From positions 415,501 to 479,500 of the forward strand of contig BEIF01000001.1 of NCBI GenBank assembly GCA_002898215.1: DNA of 64,000 bases. The letters are read 5' to 3'. The DNA is from a bacterium HR29 (GTDB lineage Bacteria > Chloroflexota > Dehalococcoidia > Tepidiformales > Tepidiformaceae). A program made the position numbers and the translations under genes. The number at the start of each line of letters is the position of its first letter. Positions within the stretch are counted from its first letter, which is position 1. Below, piece by piece: positions 15,835-23,684 of the stretch. The notes under the pieces were generated by a model. That model saw only the letters and a list, made by a program, of their open reading frames with translations. It searched no databases and had not been told where the DNA came from.

Positions 15835-16434
15835 TCAGTCGCCCAGGAGCGTCCGGTACCCGAGGGCGATGACGTCCTCGACATATTCGCTGCGCCAGCC
15901 GGGGTTCGGGATCCGCTTCCCGTGCTCCCGGAACCAGCGGTGGATCTGGAGGTACTCCTCTTCGAGCCGCATCCGCCAGGCGTCCTCCTCGCGGAAGAGC
16001 TCCGGGTCCACCTCCTCCAGCCGCTTCTGCATGTCCTCGTAATCGACGTCGAGCTCCTCTTTCCAGAAGGTCGAGAGGTAGTCGAGCGACTCCTCGAGGT
16101 TGTTCCGGCACTCCTCGAGGAACATGGTCATCATGCCCGTTTCGTCCATGAGCTCGCCGTTCACGCGGTACTTCGGAGCGCAGGCTTCGCAGACCACGAC
16201 GAGCTTCCGGGCGTCGCAGTTGGACTTGTCGGTGCAGTCGCGGCAGCGGGCGGCAAAGGCGGCGGCTTCGGGCGCACGGGTGTACCCCACGACCATCATG
16301 TCGCCCAGGGCACCGCACGCCTGGCACGACATCTTGTGGGCCAGGATCTCGTCCAGCGTTTTGTCCCAATCCACCTGCATGGGCTCCTCCGCCATGCGCC
16401 TGCCCCCAACGATGCGTTCTCCGCTATCGGACAC
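15835..16434 (-). CDS. Cys-rich hypothetical protein coupled to the PTPS gene
   Basis: A 199-residue protein, family unknown to me. Residues 35-85 hold four cysteine clusters (SCQACG, RCRDCTD, SNCDAR, VCEACAP), consistent with two zinc or Fe-S sites. The rest is acidic, helical and rich in aromatic residues and Met (LEESLDYLSTFWKEELDVDY), with no membrane segment. The GTG at 16434 overlaps the end of the upstream pterin gene by 11 bases, favouring translational coupling; an ATG at 16395 is a possible shorter start. The acidic helical tail may bind a partner protein, but this is only an inference. Confidence 0.65.
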   Translation of the reverse strand: MSDSGERIVGGRRMAEEPMQVDWDKTLDEILAHKMSCQACGALGDMMVVGYTRAPEAAAFAARCRDCTDKSNCDARKLVVVCEACAPKYRVNGELMDETGMMTMFLEECRNNLEESLDYLSTFWKEELDVDYEDMQKRLEEVDPELFREEDAWRMRLEEEYLQIHRWFREHGKRIPNPGWRSEYVEDVIALGYRTLLGD

Positions 16435-16912
16435 TCACAGTATACCAGCCGGCTTGCCCCGGCATCTCTTCGATTCCGACGGTTAGCCGCCGGACGTTCG
16501 AAGCTCCCCGCTCCTCCAGCGCCCGCAGCAGCCGAGCGGCGAACCACTCCGCCAGCCGCTCAGCCGTCGTGTTGTCGATGGGGAGGGGCGCCACGTCGGC
16601 CCTGGGGAAACGGTAGCGCCGGTCGCGGTAGCGGATTTCCCACCCGCTCCCGTCTTCGACGATGTCGAGGTGGGGCGAGCGGAGCTGAAGGAGGAACTTG
16701 TGGTCGAGCTCATCGGCGATCTCCTTTGCGATGCGCTTCAGCTCTCCGAAGTCCCAAACCCAGGACTCGGCCGTTAGCTCGCCCTCGACGTCCACGAAGA
16801 CGTCGTAGTTGTGGCCATGGAGCGGCTCGAGATCGTCGGCGAAGGTGGCCATGTGGGCCGCGGCGAAGCGCAGCCGGTTCCGTTCGACCGAAACGCGGAA
16901 CGTTCCATCCAT
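16424..16912 (-). CDS. 6-pyruvoyltetrahydropterin synthase family protein, PTPS-III-like
   Basis: A 162-residue T-fold enzyme. Zinc ligands are His20 (AAAHM) and His32 and His34 in LHGHNY. QueD and true PTPS enzymes carry a catalytic Cys four residues before the first His of HGH; here that position is Leu28, and Glu29 gives the pattern ExxHGH. This is the signature described for PTPS-III, which cleaves dihydroneopterin triphosphate to the folate precursor and replaces FolB. Queuosine or biopterin synthesis is therefore less likely. The ATG has TACCAT 6 bases upstream and no clear Shine-Dalgarno sequence. Divergent from the DRTGG gene, and coupled to the Cys-rich gene. Confidence 0.82.
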   Translation of the reverse strand: MDGTFRVSVERNRLRFAAAHMATFADDLEPLHGHNYDVFVDVEGELTAESWVWDFGELKRIAKEIADELDHKFLLQLRSPHLDIVEDGSGWEIRYRDRRYRFPRADVAPLPIDNTTAERLAEWFAARLLRALEERGASNVRRLTVGIEEMPGQAGWYTVSVR

Positions 16913-16918
16913 GCTGCC

Positions 16919-16924
16919 ATGGTA
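16919..16924 (-). promoter_or_regulatory. TACCAT -10-like box before the PTPS gene
   Basis: TACCAT on the minus strand lies 6 bases before the ATG at 16912, again a leaderless spacing. Confidence 0.35.
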
Positions 16925-17001
16925 TCGGTCCCGAACGTCGGGTTGCCGCAACTCGATGCCTTCGGAACAATGGCAACCGGACTTCTCCCCAGGAGCTGCC
17001 G

Positions 17002-17889
17002 GTGGCCATCGTCCTCGTCCACGGCCCGCGCGGCGCAGGCAAGACCGGCGTCGCAGCCGCCATCGCCCGGCATCTCGCCTACAGCGGGTCCGCGGTCCGC
17101 CTTCTGCGGTGCTCGGCCGACCCCGACGACCGCGCTCGGGCCGACGCCCGCTGGTTTGCCGCTTGCGACTTCGCCCCGGGTTCCCCCTCCGAGCCGGTGG
17201 CCTCGCCAACGGGGATCGCGGTGGGCACCTGGGTCGTGGCGGAGTGCGATCAGGTCCCGACGGACGAACTGGCCGACGCGATCCGCGTCCTCGTCGTCCG
17301 GGGCGAACCGCCCTCGGCCGATGCGGCTTCCGGCCAGGCGGCCTTGGTCGTGACGGCCGTCCCTGCGTATCGGCTCTCCTCCTTGCCCTCCGACGTCGGA
17401 GGCGTCCCCCTCATCGCAATTCCGGAAGACCGCACCCTCGCCGGCTTCGCCATCGACGAGCTTCAGCGGCACCTCGCCCTTCGGGTGCTTGTCGAAGGGG
17501 AGCTTCATCCCGACGCCACCTGCGATGAGCTGGTAATCGCTCCCATCGGTTCCGATGCCGGCCAGCCGTACCTCCGGCGGTTCGCGGCGCCGGCTGTGGT
17601 GGCACGGTTCGACCGGACGGACATGCACCTCGCCGCGTTGGCCGCCGACCCCGTCTGTCTCATCCTCACGGGCGGACGGATGCCCTCGGGCTATACGCTC
17701 GACGCTGCCCAGGCGAAGGGGGTTCCGGTACTCCTCGCGCCCACCGATACGGAGAGCACTATCCACCTGCTCGAGGATGTCTACGGAGATACGCGTTTCC
17801 GCGGGGAGCGGAAGCTCGAACGGATGAGCGCGCTGCTCGCTGCTGCCGGGCTGTTCGAACGGCTGCCGTTCCCGCAGGCCGTGGGCTGA
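17002..17889 (+). CDS. P-loop (BioD/Pta-N-like) protein with DRTGG domain
   Basis: A 295-residue protein. The N-terminus has a Walker A loop, VHGPRGAGKT, in a dethiobiotin-synthetase-like fold. The C-terminal half (from about residue 175, DELVIAPIGSDAGQ) matches a DRTGG domain with FDRTDMHLAAL and CLILTGGRMPSG. The same two-domain layout forms the regulatory N-terminus of long phosphotransacetylases, but no Pta catalytic domain follows. The GTG start has AGGAG 6 bases upstream; in-frame codons upstream run through the tRNA region and are not coding. Role unknown; an acetyl-phosphate or nucleotide-sensing regulator is a guess. Confidence 0.72.
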   Translation: MAIVLVHGPRGAGKTGVAAAIARHLAYSGSAVRLLRCSADPDDRARADARWFAACDFAPGSPSEPVASPTGIAVGTWVVAECDQVPTDELADAIRVLVVRGEPPSADAASGQAALVVTAVPAYRLSSLPSDVGGVPLIAIPEDRTLAGFAIDELQRHLALRVLVEGELHPDATCDELVIAPIGSDAGQPYLRRFAAPAVVARFDRTDMHLAALAADPVCLILTGGRMPSGYTLDAAQAKGVPVLLAPTDTESTIHLLEDVYGDTRFRGERKLERMSALLAAAGLFERLPFPQAVG

Positions 17890-17896
17890 CCGCTGC

Positions 17897-18562
17897 CTAT
17901 TCCGCGGTCGCGTCGATGACCGGTGGTTCATCGGCCGGGCGCTGCTGCGGCCGCGAGGCGAAGGGATCGCGGCGAGGCTGGGCTGCGGGTGCCGCGGCTG
18001 GCGCCCCGGGGTTCGCCGGATTCCCTCGGGGATGGGCGGCCGCGGCCGGCCGGCGCGATGGGGCGGCGCCGCTGCGAGGCGCACCCGCCGAGGCCCGCGG
18101 TGCCACTGGACGCTCGCGCGGGGGCTTGTCGAGGCCGCAGTACGGACAGGCCACCCAGGCGTACGCCAACGGCCGGCCGCAGCCGCGACATGGCTCCTTC
18201 AGTTGCGTGCGACAGGACGGGCAGATGAGGAAGTCGTCCTGTACGCGCCGCTTGCACGTCGGGCACGCCTTGTGGGCGTCCAGCTCTTGGAGGAGCGCCT
18301 CTTCCTCGAGCGACCGCTCGTAGAGCTCAGCGAGCGTGTACCGCGGTCGGAGGATGAGGTAGATCCAGTGTCCCGGCAGGAAGAGGAGGAGCACCAGCAG
18401 CACCGAGAGCGTCTGGGCGATAGGGTCTCGCGTCCGCTGCCGGATGTCCCGGTACGTCCAGACGACCAGGGCGAGCCATAACGCGCCGAGGTAGATTCCG
18501 ACAACCGTCAGAACGAGCCGAAGGGTGGCCTCCCACGACCCGCCTGGCCACTCGAGCAGCAT
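17897..18562 (-). CDS. Zinc-ribbon membrane protein
   Basis: A 221-residue protein with two membrane segments near the N-terminus (LVLTVVGIYLGALWLALVVW and LSVLLVLLLFLPGHWIYLIL), then a short acidic helix and two zinc ribbons: CPTCKRRVQDDFLICPSC and CRGCGRPLAYAWVACPYCG. The C-terminal 70 residues are Pro/Ala/Arg-rich and disordered. The ATG at 18562 is preceded by GAGG; a longer frame reaches into the helicase gene start but lacks support. A TATACT box lies upstream in the shared divergent region with the helicase. Such proteins may hold a cytosolic partner at the membrane, but the function is not known. Confidence 0.7.
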   Translation of the reverse strand: MLLEWPGGSWEATLRLVLTVVGIYLGALWLALVVWTYRDIRQRTRDPIAQTLSVLLVLLLFLPGHWIYLILRPRYTLAELYERSLEEEALLQELDAHKACPTCKRRVQDDFLICPSCRTQLKEPCRGCGRPLAYAWVACPYCGLDKPPRERPVAPRASAGAPRSGAAPSRRPAAAAHPRGNPANPGAPAAAPAAQPRRDPFASRPQQRPADEPPVIDATAE

Positions 18563-18665
18563 CTCCACCCTCGCAAGTTCGGGCCGCCGGGGCGGCCTTC
18601 CCGGGCAGTATACCGCTCGGGCGACGGCGGCGCGAAAACTGCTGAGCCGTGTGAGCAGTTGGTGG

Positions 18666-18671
18666 TAGACT
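18666..18671 (+). promoter_or_regulatory. TAGACT -10-like box before the helicase gene
   Basis: TAGACT lies 7 bases before the GTG at 18679. CGGGAG between them could act as a weak Shine-Dalgarno sequence only if transcription starts earlier. Confidence 0.35.
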
Positions 18672-18678
18672 CGGGAGC

Positions 18679-20859
18679 GTGACATCGCTGCCCGCCGCCG
18701 ACCTGCTCGCCGACCTGAACGAAGCCCAGCGCGCCGCCGTCACCCATCCGGGTGGCCCGGCGCTGGTGCTTGCTGGGCCCGGGAGCGGAAAGACGCGGGT
18801 CATCGCGCACCGGGTGGGCTTCGTCGTCCGGGAACTCGGTGCTGCGCCGTGGCAGGTGCTCGCCGTCACCTTCACCAACAAAGCCGCTCGCGAAATGCGC
18901 CAGCGGGTTGCCGGGCTCCTCGGCGAGGAGGCCGAGGGCGCGCACATCGGCACCTTCCACTCGATGTGCGCCCGTTGGCTTCGCATCGACGGCGGTCGCA
19001 TCGGCCTCGACCCGGATTTCACCATCTACGACGACGCCGACCAAGTCGCCCTGGTGAAATCGGTCCTCGCCGAACTCGGCATCGACCCTCGGCGCTTCTC
19101 CCCTCGCTCCCTCCTGGCGGTCATCTCGAAAGCGAAGAGCGAAATGCTGGGGCCGGAAGCCTTCGCCGAACGGACCGGAAGCTACGCCGAGGAGGTCGCC
19201 GCTCGCGTCTACCGCGCCTACCAACAAGCGCTTCGGGCGAGCTCCGCCCTCGATTTCGACGACCTCCTCCTCGAAGCGGTGCGACTCCTCCGGAGCGACG
19301 AGGCGATCCGGGCGAAGTACGCCCGCCGCTACGCCTACATCCTCGTCGACGAATTCCAGGACACGAACCCCGCCCAGTACGCCCTCTGTCGACTCCTCGC
19401 CGAAGGCCACCGCCAGCTCTTCGTTGTCGGCGACCCCGACCAGAGCATCTACGCCTGGCGGTCGGCCGACCGTCGGAACGTGGAGTACTTCCAACGGGAC
19501 TTTCCCGAGTGCCATATCTACCCATTGGAGCAGAACTACCGCTCCACGGCGCCGATCCTGGCCGCCGCCGACGCCGTCATCGCCAAGAACCCCGGGCGCT
19601 TCCCTCGGCGGCTCTGGACGGAGCGGCAGGGAGGAGAGGCGGTCCTTCTCTACGAGGCGTACAGCGACGAGGACGAGGCCGAGTTCGTTGCGAACGAGGT
19701 CGGTCGCCTCGTGCTCCAGGGGCGCCGATACGGCGACTTCGCCGTCATGTACCGCATCAACGCCCAGTCGCGCGCAATCGAGGAGGCGCTGGTCCGCCAC
19801 CGCATCCCGTACCGCATCGTCGGCGGCATCCGCTTCTACCAGCGCCGGGAGATCAAGGACATCCTGGCTTACCTCCGCCTCGTCCACAACCGGTACGACG
19901 AGGCGAGCCTCCTCCGCGTCGTCAACGTGCCGCCCCGCGGCCTCGGGGTGCGGACCGTCGACCGGCTTCGCGCATGGGCGCGCGAGCGGGGGCTCCCGGT
20001 CTGGGCCGCCTTCGAATCGGCCGCTCGCGGAGAAGCTCCCGGCGGTGTCGCCGGCCGGCAGGCGGCGGCGGTGCGGGAGTTCGTCGAGCTGATCGAGGGC
20101 CTCCGCGCCCGCCGCGAGGCCCCTCTCGCCGAACTCCTCGATGCCGTCCTGGAGGCGACGGGCTATCTGCGCCATTTGCGGGAGGAGGATGAGCAGGAGG
20201 CCATCGAGCGAGCCGAGAACATCGACCAGTTGCGCTCGGTGATGGCGCAGTACGAGGACTTCGGCGGGACGGGAGAGTTGGCGGCCTTTCTGCAGGATGT
20301 GTCCCTCGTCGCCGATGTGGACGAGCTCGAGGAGGGCGTCCAGGCTGTCACCCTCATCACGCTCCACGCCGCCAAGGGGCTCGAATTCCCGGTCGTCTTC
20401 ATGGTGGGCATGGAGGAAGGGCTTTTGCCGCACATCCGTGCGTTCGAAAGCCCCGAGGAGCTGGAGGAAGAGCGCCGACTGGCCTACGTGGGCATTACCC
20501 GCGCCAAGGACCTCCTGTACCTCACGCGTGCCCAGCGCCGCGCGGGCTACGGGGGCTTCACCGCGAACCCCCCGTCGCGCTTCCTCCGCGACCTCCCGCA
20601 AGGGGTCGTGCGTCCGTGGAGGGCCGGTGCCGACCGCAGGCCGGAGGCCGCCCTCTTCCAGCCGGCGCCAGTACCGCCGTCGGCGGCAGAGCCGCGCTGG
20701 CGCCCCGGCGACAAGGTCGTCCACGAGAAGTTCGGCGTCGGCACGGTCGTGAGCACGCAACCCCATCGTGGCGACATCGAGGTCGTGGTCGCCTTCGAGG
20801 GCGCGGGCGTGCGCCGCCTGCTCCAAAGCTTCGCTCCGCTGCGGAGGGCCGAGGCGTGA
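18679..20859 (+). CDS. pcrA: UvrD/PcrA-type superfamily 1 DNA helicase
   Basis: A 726-residue 3'-5' helicase acting in nucleotide excision repair, mismatch repair or replication-fork clearance. Motifs in order: Q-motif LNEAQRAAV (13-21), Walker A AGPGSGKT (32-39), TFTNKAAREM motif Ia, LVDEFQDTNPAQY motif II, VGDPDQSIYAWRSA motif III, QNYRSTAPIL motif IV, VTLITLHAAKGLEFPVVF motif V and EERRLAYVGITRAK motif VI. The C-terminal 50 residues (GDKVVHEKFGVGTVV) form the Tudor-like RNA-polymerase-binding domain seen in PcrA and UvrD. GTG start. The stop overlaps the MscS gene (GTGA). Confidence 0.95.
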   Translation: MTSLPAADLLADLNEAQRAAVTHPGGPALVLAGPGSGKTRVIAHRVGFVVRELGAAPWQVLAVTFTNKAAREMRQRVAGLLGEEAEGAHIGTFHSMCARWLRIDGGRIGLDPDFTIYDDADQVALVKSVLAELGIDPRRFSPRSLLAVISKAKSEMLGPEAFAERTGSYAEEVAARVYRAYQQALRASSALDFDDLLLEAVRLLRSDEAIRAKYARRYAYILVDEFQDTNPAQYALCRLLAEGHRQLFVVGDPDQSIYAWRSADRRNVEYFQRDFPECHIYPLEQNYRSTAPILAAADAVIAKNPGRFPRRLWTERQGGEAVLLYEAYSDEDEAEFVANEVGRLVLQGRRYGDFAVMYRINAQSRAIEEALVRHRIPYRIVGGIRFYQRREIKDILAYLRLVHNRYDEASLLRVVNVPPRGLGVRTVDRLRAWARERGLPVWAAFESAARGEAPGGVAGRQAAAVREFVELIEGLRARREAPLAELLDAVLEATGYLRHLREEDEQEAIERAENIDQLRSVMAQYEDFGGTGELAAFLQDVSLVADVDELEEGVQAVTLITLHAAKGLEFPVVFMVGMEEGLLPHIRAFESPEELEEERRLAYVGITRAKDLLYLTRAQRRAGYGGFTANPPSRFLRDLPQGVVRPWRAGADRRPEAALFQPAPVPPSAAEPRWRPGDKVVHEKFGVGTVVSTQPHRGDIEVVVAFEGAGVRRLLQSFAPLRRAEA

Positions 20860-21812
20860 GCCCATTCCTCTTCGACCCCACGAAGTTGTCGGATTGGCGA
20901 GGGCTGTTCGCGAACGAGGAGGGACAGCTCACCGAGGCGGCCGAGCGGCTCCTCACGATCATCGGTATCGTCGCTGGACTCGTCATCCTCGACCTGGTCG
21001 TCCGTTGGTTCATCCGGCGAGCGAAGAACCGCGTCGTGGCGCGCATGGTGGCGGCCCGACCGGCGGAGGCGGTCGCCATCCGAGGTCGTCTCGACACCAT
21101 CGCCGCCACCGTCAATTGGGGTATCTCCATCTTCCTCGTCTTCCTTGGCGCTGGGCTCGTGCTGGGAGCCCTCGGACTCGATGTAACCACACTTGTCGCC
21201 GGCGTCGGCGTCGTGGGCGTCGCGCTGGGGCTCGGAGCCCAGATGCTCGTTCGGGACGTCATCAACGGGCTGTTCATCCTGCTCGAGAACCAGTACCAGG
21301 TCGGCGATGTCGTTCAGGTCGCGGGAGTCTCGGGGCAAGTCATCGAAATCAACCCGCGACGGACCGTTCTTCGGGACCTGGACGGCAACGTCCACAGCGT
21401 CCCCAACAGCGCCATCACCGTGGCCACGAACATGACCCCGGGGACCAGCCGCATCAACCTCAACATCAGCGTTGCTTACGAAGAGGACGTCGACCGGGCC
21501 ATCCGCATCATCAACGAAGAGTGCGCTCGCCTCGCCGAGGAGCGCCGGGCGGACATCATCGAAGCGCCGCGCGTGCTGCGGGTCGATGACTTGGGGGAGA
21601 GCGGGGTTGTCATCAAGGTGCTCGGCGACGTGCGCAGCTTTACCCAATGGGAGCTCGCGGGCGAACTCCGGCGGCGCATCAAGAAACGGTTCGACGCCGA
21701 GGGGATCGAAATTCCCTACCCCCACCGGATGGTCATCCACAAGCACGTCGCAGGTCGAACCGACGAGCGCCCGCCGGACGCCGTTCCACCTGAGCAGGAC
21801 GGTGAGTCGTGA
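20856..21812 (+). CDS. mscS: Mechanosensitive channel, MscS family
   Basis: A 318-residue inner-membrane channel that opens on membrane tension to release solutes. Three hydrophobic segments are followed by the pore helix with the Ala/Gly pattern GLDVTTLVAGVGVVGVALGL and ALGLGAQMLVRDVINGLFIL. The soluble beta domain follows: FILLENQYQVGDVVQV and INPRRTVLRDLDGNVHSVPNS. The C-terminal alpha/beta cytosolic domain is complete. The GTG overlaps the helicase stop, so they form one transcript with the two unknown genes downstream. The functional link to the helicase is not evident and is probably just operon packing. Confidence 0.92.
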   Translation: MSPFLFDPTKLSDWRGLFANEEGQLTEAAERLLTIIGIVAGLVILDLVVRWFIRRAKNRVVARMVAARPAEAVAIRGRLDTIAATVNWGISIFLVFLGAGLVLGALGLDVTTLVAGVGVVGVALGLGAQMLVRDVINGLFILLENQYQVGDVVQVAGVSGQVIEINPRRTVLRDLDGNVHSVPNSAITVATNMTPGTSRINLNISVAYEEDVDRAIRIINEECARLAEERRADIIEAPRVLRVDDLGESGVVIKVLGDVRSFTQWELAGELRRRIKKRFDAEGIEIPYPHRMVIHKHVAGRTDERPPDAVPPEQDGES

Positions 21813-22252
21813 GCGCCGAGCTTCGTGCCGCTGCAGACCGCCTGCTCTACGACGCCGCTCACGTCCTACGCTTGGCTGACCTGACCGGGGCCACCGGCGC
21901 TGCCGCGGCCAGCTTGCGGCGGGCGGCTGAGGTCGTGGGCCGACTCGCTCCGAACGGCCCCTTGCCCGACGACCCTGTCGAGGCATTCCGTACTGCGAGG
22001 TGGCGCGCTTGGGAGCGGCTCGCGGAGCTGGCCCGGGCCGCTGGCCCTCCTCCAGAGGAGCTTGCCCCCGCCCTCGGAGCGGTTGCGGAGGCCGGGCTGG
22101 CGTTGGCGGCCCACCACCCCGACCTCGCCCGCGATGCCCTCGCGCTCGACTGGCTTCGGACGCTCCCCCTCCCTGAGCGGCTCGAACCCGAGCGTGAGCG
22201 GCTCCTGCGCGCGGCCCGGCAAAGGACACGCCGGCTGCGCGCGCTGCGTTAA
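21809..22252 (+). CDS. Hypothetical helical protein
   Basis: A 147-residue Ala/Leu/Arg-rich protein, probably an all-helical bundle; no signal peptide, metal site or known motif is seen. The GTG overlaps the mscS stop by 4 bases, so it is translated with the channel. It ends in a basic Arg-rich tail (RAARQRTRRLRAL). I do not recognise a family. Confidence 0.6.
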   Translation: MSAELRAAADRLLYDAAHVLRLADLTGATGAAAASLRRAAEVVGRLAPNGPLPDDPVEAFRTARWRAWERLAELARAAGPPPEELAPALGAVAEAGLALAAHHPDLARDALALDWLRTLPLPERLEPERERLLRAARQRTRRLRALR

Positions 22253-22277
22253 CCTTCTCGATCGCAGGCATCGAACG

Positions 22278-23123
22278 ATGCGCATCGCACCGCCCCGCGT
22301 TACCGCTCAACCCAGCCCCGCTCCGCGGCCGCCCGCGGGCGCGCCGGAGGCGGATGCGTTCCGCCAGACGGCCTTCGTGCTCGGCCAAGAGGTCGAGGCG
22401 GTGCTCGACCTGCTCGCCTTGGAGGGCGCCTGCGCCGAGGCGTCCTCCGCGGCGAAGTACCGCAAGCCGGCGACCGCGCTGGCTCTCGCCCTCTGGTCCC
22501 AAAGTTGGCTCTGCCGCCTCGATGCCCTCCACGCCATCCAGTGGGGGCGGTACGCGGCCGCACCGGTGCTCGTCCGTGCTGCCGCCGATGCCCAAGCCGC
22601 GATGGAGGCTGTCCTGGCGGCGGGCGATGATGCGACCACCGAGTGGTCAGCGCGTGCCATCGCCTTACGGCCCGAAGTGCACGCTCTCGAGGTGCGCCTC
22701 GAGCCGGCGCGGTCGGGCGAGACGCTCGCCCGAAACGAAGAGTTGGGCGAGGTGTATCGGCAGGCTACGGCCTTGGCGGTACCTTCGTTCGCTGCGGCCC
22801 TGCTGCTCGAAGGGGGAGACACGAATACGGAGCGGATCGCCGTCGCCTTCGGGGAGCGAACCTTCCATCTCGGCCTCGCCGAACTGCAGCTCGGGTGGCT
22901 CCTTCACCTCTCGTTGTGTCAAGTCGCCGCCGCCGAAGGCACCGGTCGCTTCGCGCCCTTCGATGCCGAACGGCGGGCGGCGGCGGAGTCGGCTGCCCGT
23001 GCCACCCTCGCCCGCGAGGACCGCTGCCGAATGGAGCGGATTCTCCACGGCGACACCGAACGGTGGCTCGTGCGGAACTGGCGCCGGCTGCCTGGCGCGG
23101 CGCCGAAGCGCTTCTTACTGTAG
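22278..23123 (+). CDS. Hypothetical protein
   Basis: A 281-residue protein, not recognised. After a Pro-rich 25-residue N-terminus it is Ala- and Leu-rich with long helices; AALALWSQSWLCRLDALHAIQWGRYAAAPVLV-like content around residues 65-100 suggests a helical bundle similar to proteins that carry an N-terminal four-helix fold. No membrane segment is convincing. It lies 25 bases after the previous gene, so it is probably the last gene of the helicase operon. The ATG at 22278 has no strong ribosome-binding site. Confidence 0.6.
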   Translation: MRIAPPRVTAQPSPAPRPPAGAPEADAFRQTAFVLGQEVEAVLDLLALEGACAEASSAAKYRKPATALALALWSQSWLCRLDALHAIQWGRYAAAPVLVRAAADAQAAMEAVLAAGDDATTEWSARAIALRPEVHALEVRLEPARSGETLARNEELGEVYRQATALAVPSFAAALLLEGGDTNTERIAVAFGERTFHLGLAELQLGWLLHLSLCQVAAAEGTGRFAPFDAERRAAAESAARATLAREDRCRMERILHGDTERWLVRNWRRLPGAAPKRFLL

Positions 23124-23148
23124 GGGCGACCGTTCGACCCCTGCCGTG

Positions 23149-23154
23149 TACCAT
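23149..23154 (+). promoter_or_regulatory. TACCAT -10-like box before a lipoprotein gene
   Basis: TACCAT lies 6 bases before the ATG at 23161 with no Shine-Dalgarno sequence between, a leaderless arrangement. Confidence 0.35.
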
Positions 23155-23160
23155 GCCGCC

Positions 23161-23607
23161 ATGCGGCGCTGGTTCCTCGGAGTTGTTGGCGCGGCCATGC
23201 TCGGTTCCGCAGCCTGTGGCGGGGGCCCCTCGTCCACGCCCCTCCCGACTGCGGCCGGCACGCCGTACACCGACGAGCAGTACCTCGCCGTCATGTGCCG
23301 GGACCTCGACCATCTGACCGACGTTCTCGTGACGGCGACGAACGCGGACGATGTTCGCCAGGCGTTGCAGCGGTTCATCGATGACTTGCGGAGCGTCGTG
23401 CCCCCGGCCGACCTGGCAGCCTTCCATGCCGCCTTCATCGCCTATCTGGAGGAGGCGCTCGCCCAACCGCTCGACGTCATCACGCGCAAGCCCCCACTTC
23501 CCGAGGAGGAGGTGCGCCGCCGTCTCGCGGCCAAGGAACCCACGGTTCCGGAGTGCCGGCGGCCGACCTTCTTCAGCGTCGAGCCAGCGGCTACTCCGAC
23601 GCCGTGA
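23161..23607 (+). CDS. Hypothetical lipoprotein
   Basis: A 148-residue exported protein. A short basic n-region (MRRW), hydrophobic core (FLGVVGAAMLG) and lipobox SAAC give a lipid-anchored Cys19. A Ser/Thr/Pro linker follows, then a helical domain with one cysteine near each end (VMCRDLDHL and VPECRRP) that may form a disulfide. Family not recognised. It stands alone between the unknown gene at 22278 and ilvE. Confidence 0.7.
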   Translation: MRRWFLGVVGAAMLGSAACGGGPSSTPLPTAAGTPYTDEQYLAVMCRDLDHLTDVLVTATNADDVRQALQRFIDDLRSVVPPADLAAFHAAFIAYLEEALAQPLDVITRKPPLPEEEVRRRLAAKEPTVPECRRPTFFSVEPAATPTP

Positions 23608-23639
23608 GGCTCCACCGGGCTTCAGCCGCGACCCCCGGG

Positions 23640-23645
23640 TATAAT
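23640..23645 (+). promoter_or_regulatory. TATAAT -10 box of ilvE
   Basis: A perfect TATAAT lies 39 bases before the ATG of ilvE. No good TTGACA is seen 16-18 bases upstream. The leader carries GGAGGGAG for ribosome binding. Confidence 0.55.
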
Positions 23646-23684
23646 CGCCTCACGCCTGCCACAGCCGAAGGAGGGAGTCCTGCG

